From Vibrio agarivorans (GTDB taxonomy: Bacteria; Pseudomonadota; Gammaproteobacteria; Enterobacterales; Vibrionaceae): a stretch of 64,000 nucleotides of DNA. The stretch covers positions 1,026,241 through 1,090,240 of the forward strand of contig NZ_JAUFQF010000004.1 of the NCBI RefSeq assembly GCF_030409635.1. The letters run 5' to 3'. This document shows positions 33,034 to 43,026 of the stretch, piece by piece; position 1 is the stretch's first letter; the number at the start of each line of letters is the position of its first letter. The translations under genes were made by a program, and so were the position numbers. The notes under the pieces are model-generated. The model worked only from the letters and a program-made list of their open reading frames with translations. It did not search any database and was not told the DNA's origin.

Positions 33034-34013
33034 TGCGTACACCTTCAGAACATATCATTGTTAGAAAGTCCCGCCGTCGTGAGGAAGGGGGGAATCATGG
33101 CGGTGCATGGAAGGTGGCGTTTGCTGATTTTACCTTGGCAATGATGGCTTTTTTCATGGTGATGTGGGTGCTGCAAGTTTCCACTGATGATGAGAAAGAG
33201 CGTATTGTTGGTAAGTTGGCGGGCAGCCCTGATTTAATCGCTGTTGATGAGAGCTTCAACAACAACAGCCTATTTCCGATTGATTTCGGTGGTAGTGCAC
33301 TTCCAGACCAGTTGAGTGCTCAACCCACTAACCCAACGGATATGGGCAATAGCCTGACCATCAGTGTCAAAGATGGGGACAGCAATAACTATGGCGGTGA
33401 GGGTACAGAGAGTCTGTCGTTGATTGCTGGTCGCTATGATACGCAAGAGCAGATGACTATCTTGGGGCAGTTCATTGATGAGTACAGTGAACACTTAAAT
33501 GTCAGTGACCATTTGCACGTTGAGATTGTGCCGCAAGGCTTGCGCGTGTTGGTCAATGATGGGGAAGATAAACCGATGTTTCTGCGCGGCGGTTCGGCGC
33601 TGACGCATTTCTTTGAGGATTTGCTGCTGTCACTTGCGCCGGTGTTTGCGACGATAGAGAACTCATTGATGATATCTGGACATGCAGATTCAACCGGCTT
33701 TAACCAGCGTAGTGCTGGCAATAACTGGTTGTTGTCTGGTCAGCGTGCGCAAATAGCCCGTGAGATTTTGGAATTCGGTGGTATGCCTGCCAATCGCGTT
33801 TCACAAGTGACAGCAATGTCTGACACGATGCTACTTGATGAGCAAAGGCCGCAGAGTGCGATTAACCGTCGGATTGAAATCTTGGTACTCACCGCGCAAA
33901 GTGAAGAGATGCTGAATGCGTTGTTTGGTCATAGTGGATCAACCGAGCACCCTAGTGCGATTGATGATGCTCGGACTGCAGCTCTGCAAAACCAAATGGT
34001 AGACGTTTACTAA
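33033..34013 (+). CDS. lafU: Lateral motor stator protein LafU (MotB)
   Basis: 326 residues from the ATG at 33033, overlapping the lafT stop; an in-frame ATG at 33006 lies inside lafT. The membrane segment AFADFTLAMMAFFMVMWVLQ carries the proton-binding Asp at residue 32, as in E. coli MotB. A periplasmic linker (about 50-170) leads to an OmpA-like peptidoglycan-binding domain (about 190-290) with SLMISGHADSTGF and LSGQRAQIAREIL. It is the last gene of the flagellar locus and is followed by a strong terminator. Confidence 0.95.
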   Translation: MRTPSEHIIVRKSRRREEGGNHGGAWKVAFADFTLAMMAFFMVMWVLQVSTDDEKERIVGKLAGSPDLIAVDESFNNNSLFPIDFGGSALPDQLSAQPTNPTDMGNSLTISVKDGDSNNYGGEGTESLSLIAGRYDTQEQMTILGQFIDEYSEHLNVSDHLHVEIVPQGLRVLVNDGEDKPMFLRGGSALTHFFEDLLLSLAPVFATIENSLMISGHADSTGFNQRSAGNNWLLSGQRAQIAREILEFGGMPANRVSQVTAMSDTMLLDEQRPQSAINRRIEILVLTAQSEEMLNALFGHSGSTEHPSAIDDARTAALQNQMVDVY

Positions 34014-34015
34014 TT

Positions 34016-34048
34016 AAAAATGCCGATGTTTCCAACATCGGCATTTTT
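34016..34048. terminator. Bidirectional terminator between lafU and add
   Basis: Arms AAAAATGCCGATGTT (34016-34030) and AACATCGGCATTTTT (34034-34048) with a 3-base loop and T/A runs on both sides. It lies between two convergent genes, so it serves both, and it marks the right border of the flagellar locus. Confidence 0.93.
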
Positions 34049-34071
34049 GTATTGATTGGCGACAACCGTGT

Positions 34072-35073
34072 TTAGCGCTTGGCTGCGATATCGCGGAGTG
34101 CTTGTTTCTCAGCATCCGACAAGAAGGCTAGCTCAAGACCATTGATCTGCGCCTGACGAATTTGCTCTTGGCTCAAGCCTGCTTTTGGAGCTGCCACTTC
34201 ATATTCAAATGGTAGCTCGATACCTTCAACGGCAGGATCGTCCGTGTTGATACACGCCATTACGCCGTGGTCGAGGAAGGTTTTCAGTGGGTGGTCTGCC
34301 AGAGACTCAACCGTACTGGTTTGAATGTTTGAGGTTAAGCAAGACTCGATACCGATGCGATTCTTCGCAAGATAGTCCATCAATTTAGGGTCGTGAATCG
34401 CCTTTACGCCGTGACCAATACGTGTAGCGCCCAACTCTTGGATCGCCTGCCACATACTCTCTGCACCTGCCGCTTCACCAGCATGTACCGTCACATTAAG
34501 ACCCGCGTCACGCACTTGCTTAAAATGAGACACAAAGCGATCGCCTGGTTGTCCTAGTTCATCACCGGCCAAGTCTACTGCGACGATGTGGTCGCGATGC
34601 GCCAAAATACCATCGAGCTCTTGTTGACAAGCTTCAGTACCAAACGTACGGCTCATGATACCAATAAGGTTGGCTTTGACGCCAAAGTCACGTACACCCG
34701 CTTGCACACCATCAACCACCGCTTCCACCACACCGGCGACAGGTAGGTTGTGCTTCATTGCCATGTAATAAGGCGAGAAACGCAGCTCGGCGTAATCAAT
34801 CTGTGCGTTGAGTGCGTCTTCCACATTCTCATAAGCTACGCGGCGACACGCATCCAAATCACCAAGAACCGCCACACCCCAATCGAGCTTCGAGAGAAAC
34901 GCGACCAATGAAGGCTCCGCTTCTACGATCTGTACATGTGGCGTCAGACTTTCAACATCGTGTCCTGGCAAGTCCATACCAAACTGTTGACCCAGTTCGA
35001 GAATGGTTTGAGTGCGAATGTTGCCATCAAGGTGACGGTGCAAATCGGTAAGGGGAAGGTTTTTGGTGATCAT
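34072..35073 (-). CDS. add: Adenosine deaminase
   Basis: 333 residues. Converts adenosine and deoxyadenosine to inosine forms in purine salvage. Metal-binding HxH is seen in DLHRHLDGN (about residues 10-18), the catalytic segment [10 protein letters not shown], the RIGHG block, and the C-terminal INTDDP metal site. Length is normal. It is convergent with lafU and co-directional with the upstream GGDEF-EAL gene. It marks the start of conserved chromosomal genes after the flagellar locus. Confidence 0.96.
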   Translation of the reverse strand: MITKNLPLTDLHRHLDGNIRTQTILELGQQFGMDLPGHDVESLTPHVQIVEAEPSLVAFLSKLDWGVAVLGDLDACRRVAYENVEDALNAQIDYAELRFSPYYMAMKHNLPVAGVVEAVVDGVQAGVRDFGVKANLIGIMSRTFGTEACQQELDGILAHRDHIVAVDLAGDELGQPGDRFVSHFKQVRDAGLNVTVHAGEAAGAESMWQAIQELGATRIGHGVKAIHDPKLMDYLAKNRIGIESCLTSNIQTSTVESLADHPLKTFLDHGVMACINTDDPAVEGIELPFEYEVAAPKAGLSQEQIRQAQINGLELAFLSDAEKQALRDIAAKR

Positions 35074-35206
35074 CTATGAGTTTCCCTGCAAATGAGTGTT
35101 ACTTGAGTGTAGTTGAGTTGTTTTCGCAACGTGTATAACAAAATCGACGGGCAAGGGACAGAACAAATTGTCAGCAGTTTCTAAGTAATCGTTTGCCTTA
35201 GCAGAT

Positions 35207-37750
35207 TTACGCTTGAGACCACTCAACCAAGGGTTTTGGCTTACCGAAATAGAAACCTTGGCCGATTGGGCAGCCAAGTTGCTGCAGTTTTTGCATTTGC
35301 TGCTCAGTTTCGATGCCCTCAGCGACCACGCTGACATTGAGCCCACGACTGACTTGAATGATGGCCGCAACCACGGAATTTTCCAGTTGTACCTCATCGA
35401 GTCGGTTGATAAAGGTGCGATCGATCTTGAGGTGGTTGTAGGGCAGTGTATGAAGATACGCCAGAGAACTGTAGCCAGTACCAAAGTCATCAATCGCGAT
35501 ACCGATACCGAGGTCGCGAATGGCCTGTAGGTTTTGCACCACAATTGAACTGCTATCGACAATTTTAGATTCCGTAATTTCAAGGGTTAGCTTGCGGGTA
35601 TCTACGCCGGTTTTTTGGATGATTTGCGTTAAATGTGCAATCAAATGAGGCGATCTGAGCTGAACAACCGATAAATTTACGTGCATCTGAAAGTCCGCTT
35701 GCCATTGACCACGGCGGGTCATCTGCACTAGGTCTTGGCATGCTTGGGTTAAGATATGCTCGCCAATATCGCCGATCATACCTGTATCTTCCGCGATTGG
35801 AATAAACTGAGCTGGAGACACTAAACCATCAACAGGTGATTGCCAGCGCGCCAGTGCTTCAGCCCCAATCGTGGCGCCTGTATTCAGGTCGACCAGAGGC
35901 TGGTAGAAAGGTACAAATTCTTGATTTTCAATGGCCAGTTTCATTTTGGCGATGAGCTGCGTCCGTTGCAGCGAGAGTGTGCCCATCTCTTGTTGGTAGA
36001 AGCTGATGAGGCTCTCTTCTGATTTTGCATTGCTCAGTGCAATACTGCCGCTGCGCAGCCAGTGTGCCATATCATTATTCGCACACTCAGAGGACACAAT
36101 CCCGAGTGAAATACTGGTCACCACCTGCTCTTGCTCGACATTAACTGGGGACGAGAATAGTGACTGCAGGCGATTTGCGCTGGTCAGTACTTCATTGTCA
36201 TTTTTAATATCTGTCAGATAGATAGCAAATTCATCGCCACCAATACGCGCAATCAGTGTCTCATTGCCAAACTGCGCTTTGAGGCGTTGGGCAATATCAA
36301 TCAGTAGTTGGTCGCCACGGTTGTAGCCAAGACTCTCATTGATGCTTCGGAATTGGTTAATGCCAATTAAAACCAGATAACCTGTGAGCGGCGATTGGCT
36401 TTCTGCGCTGCGTATCAGTCCCTCGCGGCTATAGAGCCCGGTTAATGAATCGAATACCAGTTGGTCTCGAAGCGCATTGAATGAGGCTTCGAGGTTGGTT
36501 GCCATTTCGCTGAATGTGGTCACTAGCTGGTTGGTTTCATAGATATTACCCGCTTTCGGTAGGCTGCTAGCCCATTCACCTTGTGCCAGTTTACGTGCTG
36601 CAGTGACCGTTTCAGTTATTGGCGTTGTGACGCGATTGAGTGCTAGAAAACTGAGCAACAGGCCAATGATAAATACCATGCCCCCTATCAGCCAGCTAAT
36701 GACTTGGTGATAGTAGAATTGGCCAGTGAGATCATCCTCTGCCGTGCTCACCACGATATGCCAGTCTAGACCATATCGGTCGTTGAACGGTGTAAGGAAG
36801 GTAAAGTAGCGTTCGCCCTCTATTTCAATATCAAAGCGTTTTGAGTCTGGGCGAGTCGATTGCGAGATCTCGGTTAAGTCTTGGCGATTGAAAAGCGTTG
36901 CAGTTTGGTTCACGACCAAAGATTCACTTTCGCTGGCAAAGATACGTTCATCTTTTTTTGATGCAGCGATTCCGCTTGAGATCATCGGCGTTGAGGTGGA
37001 TTGCGCAACAATGCGCTTGTCTTGGTCGACAATATAGATCAGTGACGATGAGTTTTTCGCTAAGTCGGCCAGAAACTCATTGAATGTATTGATGCGAATA
37101 TCAGTACCGATTACCCCCTGAAACTCCCCTTGTTCAAAGATAGGGGCAAGGGCAGTGAGTGTGATCTCCTCTCGGTCATCGGCATTAGCATAAATCGGTG
37201 ACCACATCGGTATTTGATTTGACTTAATTGGCGTGTACCAAGGGCGTACACGAGGGTCGTAATGCTCAATCGTGGATAGCACTGGGCTGTTGATGTCATC
37301 GCCAGCAAAGATCAGCAAATCACCGTGAGTACGCTCATCTTTGAGCAGCAATGAGAGCTGGTCATCTTGCTCTCTGCGAAAACCAATATAATCCCCGCCT
37401 TCGCCACCAAAGCCAATCACATCCACATGATCAATACGGCTAAACAGCTTTTCGAAGCTGAACCTTAGATAGTCTTCAACGGATGAAGTGTCACCTTGGT
37501 CATAGAGTGATTGATAACCAATGTTGTGGCTGATAGAAAGGCTGACTCGATAGGGCTGCTCTAGAAACTGACTGAGACGACGAACCGTGTGCTCGGTAAT
37601 CGAGTTAAGGTGGCGGTTACTCGCATCAACCAAAATCTTTTCATAGCTGTATTTTTGAATGCCGATTATGGTGCCAATAGTGCACAAAAATATGATGGCA
37701 AATGGCATCATAAGGGCACTTCGTAAAGGCAGTTGGCGAGAGTGGAACAT
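35207..37750 (-). CDS. dCache-GGDEF-EAL membrane sensor for cyclic-di-GMP
   Basis: 847 residues. Two membrane segments (about 12-32 and 350-372) enclose a periplasmic dCache-type sensing domain with the ligand-pocket motif YDPRVRPWYTP. A HAMP-like linker (about 375-425) leads to a GGDEF domain with an intact RIGGDEF site, then an EAL domain with EALARW, NLSVVQLRSP, LEITES, AIDDFGTGYSSL and VVAEGIET. No RxxD inhibitory site is seen before GGDEF. Both catalytic sites look intact, so it may make or degrade cyclic-di-GMP; which dominates cannot be told. In vibrios lower cyclic-di-GMP favours lateral flagella and swarming, so its position next to the locus is notable, though it is separated by add. 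Confidence 0.92.
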   Translation of the reverse strand: MFHSRQLPLRSALMMPFAIIFLCTIGTIIGIQKYSYEKILVDASNRHLNSITEHTVRRLSQFLEQPYRVSLSISHNIGYQSLYDQGDTSSVEDYLRFSFEKLFSRIDHVDVIGFGGEGGDYIGFRREQDDQLSLLLKDERTHGDLLIFAGDDINSPVLSTIEHYDPRVRPWYTPIKSNQIPMWSPIYANADDREEITLTALAPIFEQGEFQGVIGTDIRINTFNEFLADLAKNSSSLIYIVDQDKRIVAQSTSTPMISSGIAASKKDERIFASESESLVVNQTATLFNRQDLTEISQSTRPDSKRFDIEIEGERYFTFLTPFNDRYGLDWHIVVSTAEDDLTGQFYYHQVISWLIGGMVFIIGLLLSFLALNRVTTPITETVTAARKLAQGEWASSLPKAGNIYETNQLVTTFSEMATNLEASFNALRDQLVFDSLTGLYSREGLIRSAESQSPLTGYLVLIGINQFRSINESLGYNRGDQLLIDIAQRLKAQFGNETLIARIGGDEFAIYLTDIKNDNEVLTSANRLQSLFSSPVNVEQEQVVTSISLGIVSSECANNDMAHWLRSGSIALSNAKSEESLISFYQQEMGTLSLQRTQLIAKMKLAIENQEFVPFYQPLVDLNTGATIGAEALARWQSPVDGLVSPAQFIPIAEDTGMIGDIGEHILTQACQDLVQMTRRGQWQADFQMHVNLSVVQLRSPHLIAHLTQIIQKTGVDTRKLTLEITESKIVDSSSIVVQNLQAIRDLGIGIAIDDFGTGYSSLAYLHTLPYNHLKIDRTFINRLDEVQLENSVVAAIIQVSRGLNVSVVAEGIETEQQMQKLQQLGCPIGQGFYFGKPKPLVEWSQA

Positions 37751-37834
37751 GTGGCACGTCAGAATCCAAAAAAAAGGGCTCAGGAGTTTAGCACAGATTG
37801 TTTTTTCGACAATAGTACGAAGTACAGTAAATCA

Positions 37835-37861
37835 GGCAGACAGAGCAATACACTGTCTGCC
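37835..37861 (-). terminator. Hairpin downstream of glnG
   Basis: Arms GGCAGACAG (37835-37843) and CTGTCTGCC (37853-37861), perfect over 9 bases with a 9-base loop, 6 bases after the glnG stop codon on the minus strand. The following sequence is not T-rich, so it may need Rho or act as an mRNA end. Confidence 0.5.
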
Positions 37862-37867
37862 GAGTGA

Positions 37868-39268
37868 TCAGTAGAGCTCTTTGAGTTTGCGTGTCAGGGT
37901 GTTTCGTCCCCAGCCTAATACTTTTGCTGCTTCTTGTTTGTGGCCATTGGTGTGGTCGAGTGCAGCCTCTAGTAGTATGCGCTCAAACTCTGGCAGTGCG
38001 ACAGCAAGAATGTCAGAGTCACCTTGGGCAATGGTGTTTTTCGCCCAGCTAGCAAGTTGATTTTGCCATGAACCTACACCGTCATTAGTGATAGCAGGCT
38101 TCTCATCAATCAATTCACTCGGTAGATCGTTAGGTAAAATCTCACTACCACTTGCCATCACTGTCAGCCAGCGACAGACGTTCTCTAGCTGACGCACGTT
38201 ACCGGGCCAGTCTAGACGGTTGAGAACCTCAATGGTCGAAGGGTGAAGGGTTTTGGTATCGACACCCAATTCGTCAGCCGCACGCTTGAGGAAGTGCAGG
38301 GTCAGTTGCTCGATATCTTGCTTACGTTCTCGCAGTGCCGGGATCTGCACACGAATCACATTGAGGCGGTGGAACAAATCTTCACGGAAGTCGCCTTTGT
38401 GTACCAGCTTCTCAAGGTTTTGGTGGGTTGCCGCGACAATACGTACATCCACTTTGATTGCAGAGTGGCCGCCGACACGATAGAACTGACCGTCCGCCAA
38501 AACACGCAATAGTCGCGTTTGAATATCAAGCGGCATATCACCGATTTCATCAAGGAACAGTGTACCGCCGTTCGCTTGCTCGAAGCGTCCTTGACGTACG
38601 CTATTAGCACCGGTAAACGCCCCTTTTTCATGACCAAACAGCTCTGACTCAATCAAATCTTTAGGGATAGCGGCCATATTGAGGGCAATAAACGGCTTTT
38701 GCGCACGAGGGCTATGGCGGTGCAGGGCGTGAGCCACAAGCTCTTTACCTGTACCAGACTCACCATTAATCAAAACGGAGATCGAAGAGCGAGAGAGGCG
38801 ACCGATCGCGCGGAACACTTCCTGCATCGCAGGCGCTTCACCAATGATTTCTGGCGTGCTGGTGTCGAGCTCTTCCTTCATCGACTCTTGGCGCTGCTCT
38901 TGACGGTGCGCGAGTGCACGCTCAACAAGGTTTAAGGTTTCATCCACATCAAACGGTTTAGGTAGATATTCAAATGCCCCTTTTTGATACGCATTCACCG
39001 CAGCGTCTAAATCAGAGTGCGCGGTCATGATGATGACAGGTAAGTCAGGGCTTTGGGATTGAATCTGTTGTAGTAGTTCAATGCCATCGATACCTGGCAT
39101 ACGAATATCGGAGACCAAAACATCGGGTGTTTCACGCTCAAGTGCGAGCAAGACGCTCTCTGCATCGGCGAAAGTTTCGCAGCGGATGTTCGCTGAGGAG
39201 AGGGTTTTCTCCATTACCCAGCGGATAGAGCTGTCGTCATCGACGACCCATACATATCCTTTACTCAT
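37868..39268 (-). CDS. glnG: Nitrogen regulator NtrC (GlnG)
   Basis: 466 residues. NtrC is the response regulator of the NtrB/NtrC pair that activates sigma-54 promoters in nitrogen limitation. The receiver domain keeps the acceptor Asp in [10 protein letters not shown] (about residue 54) and the Lys in YLPKPF. The AAA+ domain has GESGTGKE, the GAFTGA loop and LFLDEIGD, and the C-terminus has the Fis-type helix ([20 protein letters not shown]). It contrasts with LafK, whose receiver is degenerate. It lies downstream of glnL, 117 bases apart. Confidence 0.96.
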   Translation of the reverse strand: MSKGYVWVVDDDSSIRWVMEKTLSSANIRCETFADAESVLLALERETPDVLVSDIRMPGIDGIELLQQIQSQSPDLPVIIMTAHSDLDAAVNAYQKGAFEYLPKPFDVDETLNLVERALAHRQEQRQESMKEELDTSTPEIIGEAPAMQEVFRAIGRLSRSSISVLINGESGTGKELVAHALHRHSPRAQKPFIALNMAAIPKDLIESELFGHEKGAFTGANSVRQGRFEQANGGTLFLDEIGDMPLDIQTRLLRVLADGQFYRVGGHSAIKVDVRIVAATHQNLEKLVHKGDFREDLFHRLNVIRVQIPALRERKQDIEQLTLHFLKRAADELGVDTKTLHPSTIEVLNRLDWPGNVRQLENVCRWLTVMASGSEILPNDLPSELIDEKPAITNDGVGSWQNQLASWAKNTIAQGDSDILAVALPEFERILLEAALDHTNGHKQEAAKVLGWGRNTLTRKLKELY

Positions 39269-39385
39269 AGTTATTATCCTTAAGCTTGCAAACTGACAAA
39301 GTCATAATCATTAATCTGTTTTAGTTGGCATAAATGCCATTGTTTGGGCAAAACCATTGTCTCCGACTTTATATCGGTAAGTCGT

Positions 39386-40432
39386 TTATATCGGTAAATA
39401 GATCGTAAAGATGGTTCTGCCTGGCCAGCTCTCGACATCAATCTTGCCTTGGTGCTGGTCAATTAAATTCTGTGCTATCGATAATCCCAAGCCTGTGCCA
39501 CCTTCTCGGCCACTGACCATGGGGTAAAACAGGGTATCTTGCAGATCGGTCGGGATACCTGGGCCGTTATCAATCACTTCGATACGGGCAGCAAGTTTGT
39601 GACGCTTACCGTGAATATTGGCTTGATGCACTGTTCTGGTGCGAATCGTAATAAGGCCGTGGTCTTGCTTCTTCAATATTTGGCCAGCATTGCTGACGAT
39701 ATTGAGCAGCGCTTGCTCAACTTGGTCGGCGTTCATCAAGATATCAGGCAGGCTAGGGTCATAGTCGCGCTCAATGACCACATCAGAGCCTACTTCTAGC
39801 TCAACCAGTTGACGCACCTTTTCAAGGATCAGGTGGACATTCTCTTCTTGTTTTTTACCGGGCTTTTGCGGGCCAAGCAGGCGGTCAACCAACGCTCTTA
39901 GGCGGTCTGCCTGCTCAATAATGATCTGTGTGTACTCTTTGAGGTCTTCTTCAGGTAAAGCTCGCTCAAGAAGTTGAGCGGCACCGCGTAATCCACCGAG
40001 TGGGTTTTTTATCTCGTGTGCAAGGCCGCGTACTAACAGCTTTGCTGCCTGCTGCTGCGCGTGCTGATTAAGCTCTTGGCTTAAGCGGCGCTGCTGATCG
40101 ATCTTGCGCATCTCAATTAACAGCATCAGCTCTTTGTTCCAAGAGAGCGGGCTTGCTGTGACCTCTAACATCAGTGGTTTACCGTCGACCACAAACGTAA
40201 CGTCACTGTCTGTCATACTTTGACCGGTCTGCAGTGGTTGCGTGAGCAGTGCGAGATCCATTGAGGCGTGTTGGATCAGTTTCGAGAGCGGTTGCTCAGT
40301 CAGGCGCTTGGCACTTTGACCAAAGAGTTGCTCAGTCGCTGGGTTGGCATAACGCACGACAAGCGTCTCATCGAGCATCATTGTCGCGGTAACAACATTG
40401 TTGAGTATGGCGTGACTGAGTTCAGTGTTCAC
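39386..40432 (-). CDS. glnL: Nitrogen regulator kinase NtrB (GlnL)
   Basis: 348 residues from the GTG at 40432, which has AAGGA 7 bases upstream. Another in-frame GTG at 40477 falls inside an NtrC box and is unlikely. NtrB is the histidine kinase/phosphatase for NtrC and is controlled by PII. An N-terminal PAS-like domain is followed by the phosphoacceptor His in GLAHEIKNPLGG, then N-box and glycine boxes (NIVSNAGQIL, IDNGPGIP, GREGGTGLGLSIAQNL). Upstream, the NtrC box at 40473-40489 suggests autoregulation. Confidence 0.9.
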   Translation of the reverse strand: MNTELSHAILNNVVTATMMLDETLVVRYANPATEQLFGQSAKRLTEQPLSKLIQHASMDLALLTQPLQTGQSMTDSDVTFVVDGKPLMLEVTASPLSWNKELMLLIEMRKIDQQRRLSQELNQHAQQQAAKLLVRGLAHEIKNPLGGLRGAAQLLERALPEEDLKEYTQIIIEQADRLRALVDRLLGPQKPGKKQEENVHLILEKVRQLVELEVGSDVVIERDYDPSLPDILMNADQVEQALLNIVSNAGQILKKQDHGLITIRTRTVHQANIHGKRHKLAARIEVIDNGPGIPTDLQDTLFYPMVSGREGGTGLGLSIAQNLIDQHQGKIDVESWPGRTIFTIYLPI

Positions 40433-40472
40433 TTCTGCATCCTTGTACTTGAACCGGTGAGTAAATAACTCA

Positions 40473-40489
40473 TGCACTAAAATGGTGCA
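40473..40489. promoter_or_regulatory. NtrC-type box upstream of glnL
   Basis: TGCACTAAAATGGTGCA fits the 17-base NtrC consensus TGCACCA-W4-GGTGCA, with one mismatch in the left half. It lies 40 bases upstream of the glnL GTG. A single box at this distance fits repression or autoregulation of glnLG more than activation. Confidence 0.75.
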
Positions 40490-40560
40490 TTGCTATCAAG
40501 TATGGCGCATCATGATGGGGAGAGAAAGTAAAATTACAGCAGTTGAAGGCAATAAAAACG

Positions 40561-41121
40561 TTACTTAATGCTCGCTCTGTGAAGATGCACCGTTATAGAG
40601 CTTGATGATGCAATTACCTTGCCGCCTTTCAGTGCTTTGACCGTAAACTCGTGACTGCCTCGGTCAATATTTTTTAGCTCCCACAAAGGCTTATGGGTTG
40701 GTGCACCATAGGGCTTGTTATTCATGAACAATTGAAGGCTTTCGTCAATCGCAAGCCTGCGATTGAGTTGGCTTTGAATCGAAATTAACCCACGATTACT
40801 GCGAATCGTTTGGTCATCAGCAGGAGAGAGAAAATGGATGGTCAGTGGTGCGATCTTTTTTTGGGGTTCTGTTGCTGGGGATCCAGCGGCAGTTTGCTGA
40901 CCTTGTTTTTCTGATTGTTGTTCGGTGCTCAGATCAGGCACATCTACCGGTACTGGCGAGGTAACAGAGTAGCTTGGCAGGGAAAGTGTCTCGGCACTGA
41001 CATCCGTGGGAGTATCACTAAAGTGCAGAACACCTTGAGCATCGACCCAAGTATAAACCGTTTGGTCCGCCATAGAGCATACGCTTATTACGGCGGTGAA
41101 GAGGAATAAAAAGATACGCAT
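40561..41121 (-). CDS. DUF4124 domain periplasmic protein
   Basis: 186 residues with a signal peptide (MRIFLFLFTAVISVCSMA). The DUF4124 motif follows directly (VYTWVDAQGVLHFSDTPT, residues about 22-40), then a Pro/Gln-rich linker (about 58-90) and a beta-rich C-terminal part with ITVHLHRASIK at the end. DUF4124 proteins are secreted or periplasmic and their role is unknown. Vibrios commonly carry one in the glnL-glnA gap. No catalytic motif is visible. Confidence 0.85.
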   Translation of the reverse strand: MRIFLFLFTAVISVCSMADQTVYTWVDAQGVLHFSDTPTDVSAETLSLPSYSVTSPVPVDVPDLSTEQQSEKQGQQTAAGSPATEPQKKIAPLTIHFLSPADDQTIRSNRGLISIQSQLNRRLAIDESLQLFMNNKPYGAPTHKPLWELKNIDRGSHEFTVKALKGGKVIASSSSITVHLHRASIK

Positions 41122-41181
41122 GCTTTCGTCCTATTGAGCGCGGTAGGTTTATGCTAAACCAACAACAAAACAGGGCGACAT

Positions 41182-41210
41182 AAAAAAGGCCCGCCTGCGA
41201 GGCGAGCCTA
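41182..41210 (-). terminator. Intrinsic terminator of glnA
   Basis: On the minus strand a GC-rich stem (AGGCTCGCCT with AGGCGGGCCT, one mismatch) runs into six T, 45 bases after the glnA stop codon. It fits a standard intrinsic terminator. Confidence 0.85.
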
Positions 41211-41254
41211 ATATTCGGTATGAAAACCTATCGGCTTACATTGAAATCCGAGTC

Positions 41255-42664
41255 TTATACAGAGTAGTAAAGTTCAAACTCAAGTGGGTGAGTTGTCATG
41301 TTTACTTTTTCTACGTCTTGAGACTTAAGACCGATGTAAGAATCGATGAAGTCGTCAGAGAATACACCGCCAGAAGTTAGGAACTCACGGTCAGCGTCTA
41401 GACACTCTAGAGCTTCTTTTAGTGAGTAAGCCACTGTTGGGATTTCTGCTGCTTCTTCTGCAGGTAGGTCGTAAAGGTCTTTATCCATTGCTTCACCTGG
41501 GTGGATCTTGTTCTTGATACCGTCAAGACCTGCCATAAGCATTGCAGCGAAACATAGGTATGGGTTCGCAGATGGATCACCGAAGCGTAGTTCGATACGA
41601 CGCGCTTTAGGGCTTGGTACCACAGGGATACGGATAGAAGCAGAACGGTTACGAGCTGAGTAAGCTAGCATAACTGGCGCTTCGAAGCCTGGTACAAGAC
41701 GCTTGTACGAGTTAGTAGACGCGTTAGCAAATGCGTTGATTGCTTTAGCGTGCTTGATGATACCGCCGATGTAGAATAGCGCCATTTCAGATAGGCCGCC
41801 GTACTTGTCACCAGCAAATAGGTTAACACCGTCTTTAGCAAGAGATTGGTGAACGTGCATACCAGAACCGTTATCACCTACAAGTGGCTTAGGCATGAAT
41901 GTTGCCGTTTTACCAAATGCGTGAGCAACGTTGTGTACAACGTACTTGTAAACCTGAATCTCATCCGCTTTAGCTGTTAGCGTGTTGAAGCGAGTTGCGA
42001 TTTCGTTCTGACCAGCTGTTGCTACTTCGTGGTGGTGAGCTTCAACAACTTGACCCATCTCTTCAAGGATTAGACACATTGCAGAGCGGATGTCTTGAGA
42101 AGAGTCAACTGGAGCTACTGGGAAGTAACCGCCTTTAACGCCAGGACGGTGACCTTTGTTACCACCTTCTACGTCAGAACCTGTGTTCCAAGCCGCTTCG
42201 ATGTCGTCAATCTTGAAGAAAGAACCAGACATGTCAGTGTTGAATTTCACATCGTCAAATAGGAAGAACTCTGGCTCAGGACCAACAAGAACGTTGTCTG
42301 CGATACCAGTAGAGCGCATGTACTCTTCAGCACGCTTAGCGATTGAGCGAGGGTCACGGTCGTAACCTTGCATAGTAGAAGGTTCTAGGATGTCACAACG
42401 AATGTTTAGTGTTGCTTCTTCAGTGAACGGGTCAAGAACAGCAGAAGATGCGTCTGGCATCATTACCATGTCTGACTCGTTGATACCTTTCCAACCTGCT
42501 ACAGAAGAACCGTCGAACATTTTGCCTTCTTCGAAGAAGTCTGCGTCAACTTGGTGTGCAGGGATAGAAACGTGTTGCTCTTTACCCTTTGTATCGGTAA
42601 AGCGTAGGTCAACAAATTTAACTTCGTTTTCTTGGATCAGTGATAGAACGTTTTCTACTGACAT
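41255..42664 (-). CDS. glnA: Glutamine synthetase, type I
   Basis: 469 residues. Converts glutamate, ammonia and ATP to glutamine. It contains [20 protein letters not shown] (the GSGMHxHxS glutamate site), the [27 protein letters not shown] block and the adenylylation loop [17 protein letters not shown] with Tyr about residue 397. The latter indicates control by GlnE adenylylation. The upstream region carries three NtrC-type boxes and a sigma-54 promoter, as in enterobacterial glnA. Confidence 0.98.
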   Translation of the reverse strand: MSVENVLSLIQENEVKFVDLRFTDTKGKEQHVSIPAHQVDADFFEEGKMFDGSSVAGWKGINESDMVMMPDASSAVLDPFTEEATLNIRCDILEPSTMQGYDRDPRSIAKRAEEYMRSTGIADNVLVGPEPEFFLFDDVKFNTDMSGSFFKIDDIEAAWNTGSDVEGGNKGHRPGVKGGYFPVAPVDSSQDIRSAMCLILEEMGQVVEAHHHEVATAGQNEIATRFNTLTAKADEIQVYKYVVHNVAHAFGKTATFMPKPLVGDNGSGMHVHQSLAKDGVNLFAGDKYGGLSEMALFYIGGIIKHAKAINAFANASTNSYKRLVPGFEAPVMLAYSARNRSASIRIPVVPSPKARRIELRFGDPSANPYLCFAAMLMAGLDGIKNKIHPGEAMDKDLYDLPAEEAAEIPTVAYSLKEALECLDADREFLTSGGVFSDDFIDSYIGLKSQDVEKVNMTTHPLEFELYYSV

Positions 42665-42769
42665 CTTGGATAACCTCCAGTGTATTTAAAGCGGTAAATG
42701 GCTCGATTCTTTGAATCCAGCATTGAATAGGTTTATTTCAATCGTGCTATTCGATGCTGGTTTATCGTT

Positions 42770-42785
42770 TGCTAAAAGCGTGCCA
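42770..42785 (-). promoter_or_regulatory. Sigma-54 promoter for glnA
   Basis: Read on the minus strand, TGGCACGCTTTTAGCA has the exact TGGCACG -24 element with GC 10 bases from GG; one base of the TTGC box is changed (TAGC). The expected transcript starts near 42759, leaving a leader of about 95 bases before the glnA ATG. Confidence 0.85.
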
Positions 42786-42847
42786 ATTTTTCAATTCCTT
42801 TATTTTCAGTGGTTTACGTATTTTGGTTCTAAGGAGTAAAAGCTCTC

Positions 42848-42925
42848 TGCACCAAAATAGAATCCATCTGCACCAAGATTGTGCACAACAAAAGAGTTTG
42901 CTCTTTTTTGTACCACATTGGTGCA
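42848..42925. promoter_or_regulatory. NtrC box cluster upstream of glnA
   Basis: Two full 17-base boxes, TGCACCAAGATTGTGCA (42869-42885) and TGTACCACATTGGTGCA (42909-42925), plus a half box TGCACCAAAAT at 42848-42858. The half and full boxes are 21 bases apart and the two full boxes 40, close to two and four helical turns, so NtrC dimers would bind on one face. They lie 90-165 bases upstream of the glnA sigma-54 start point, a typical enhancer. The rest of the 512-base glnA-typA gap holds the typA promoter region; no gene is seen in it. Confidence 0.85.
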
Positions 42926-43026
42926 TCCATTCAGCCTTGAAAGAAAAAAGATGTCAATCTGTTGGAACAATAATCACGGCGAAAAAGCGTGGCGTAATCT
43001 ATGATCTTGAATGTAACGGGTGATAG

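Noticed and set aside
35074..35583. 169-residue minus-strand frame overlapping the end of the GGDEF-EAL gene
   Set aside because: The overlap lies in a complete EAL domain in another frame, and the non-overlapping end shows no domain or start signal.
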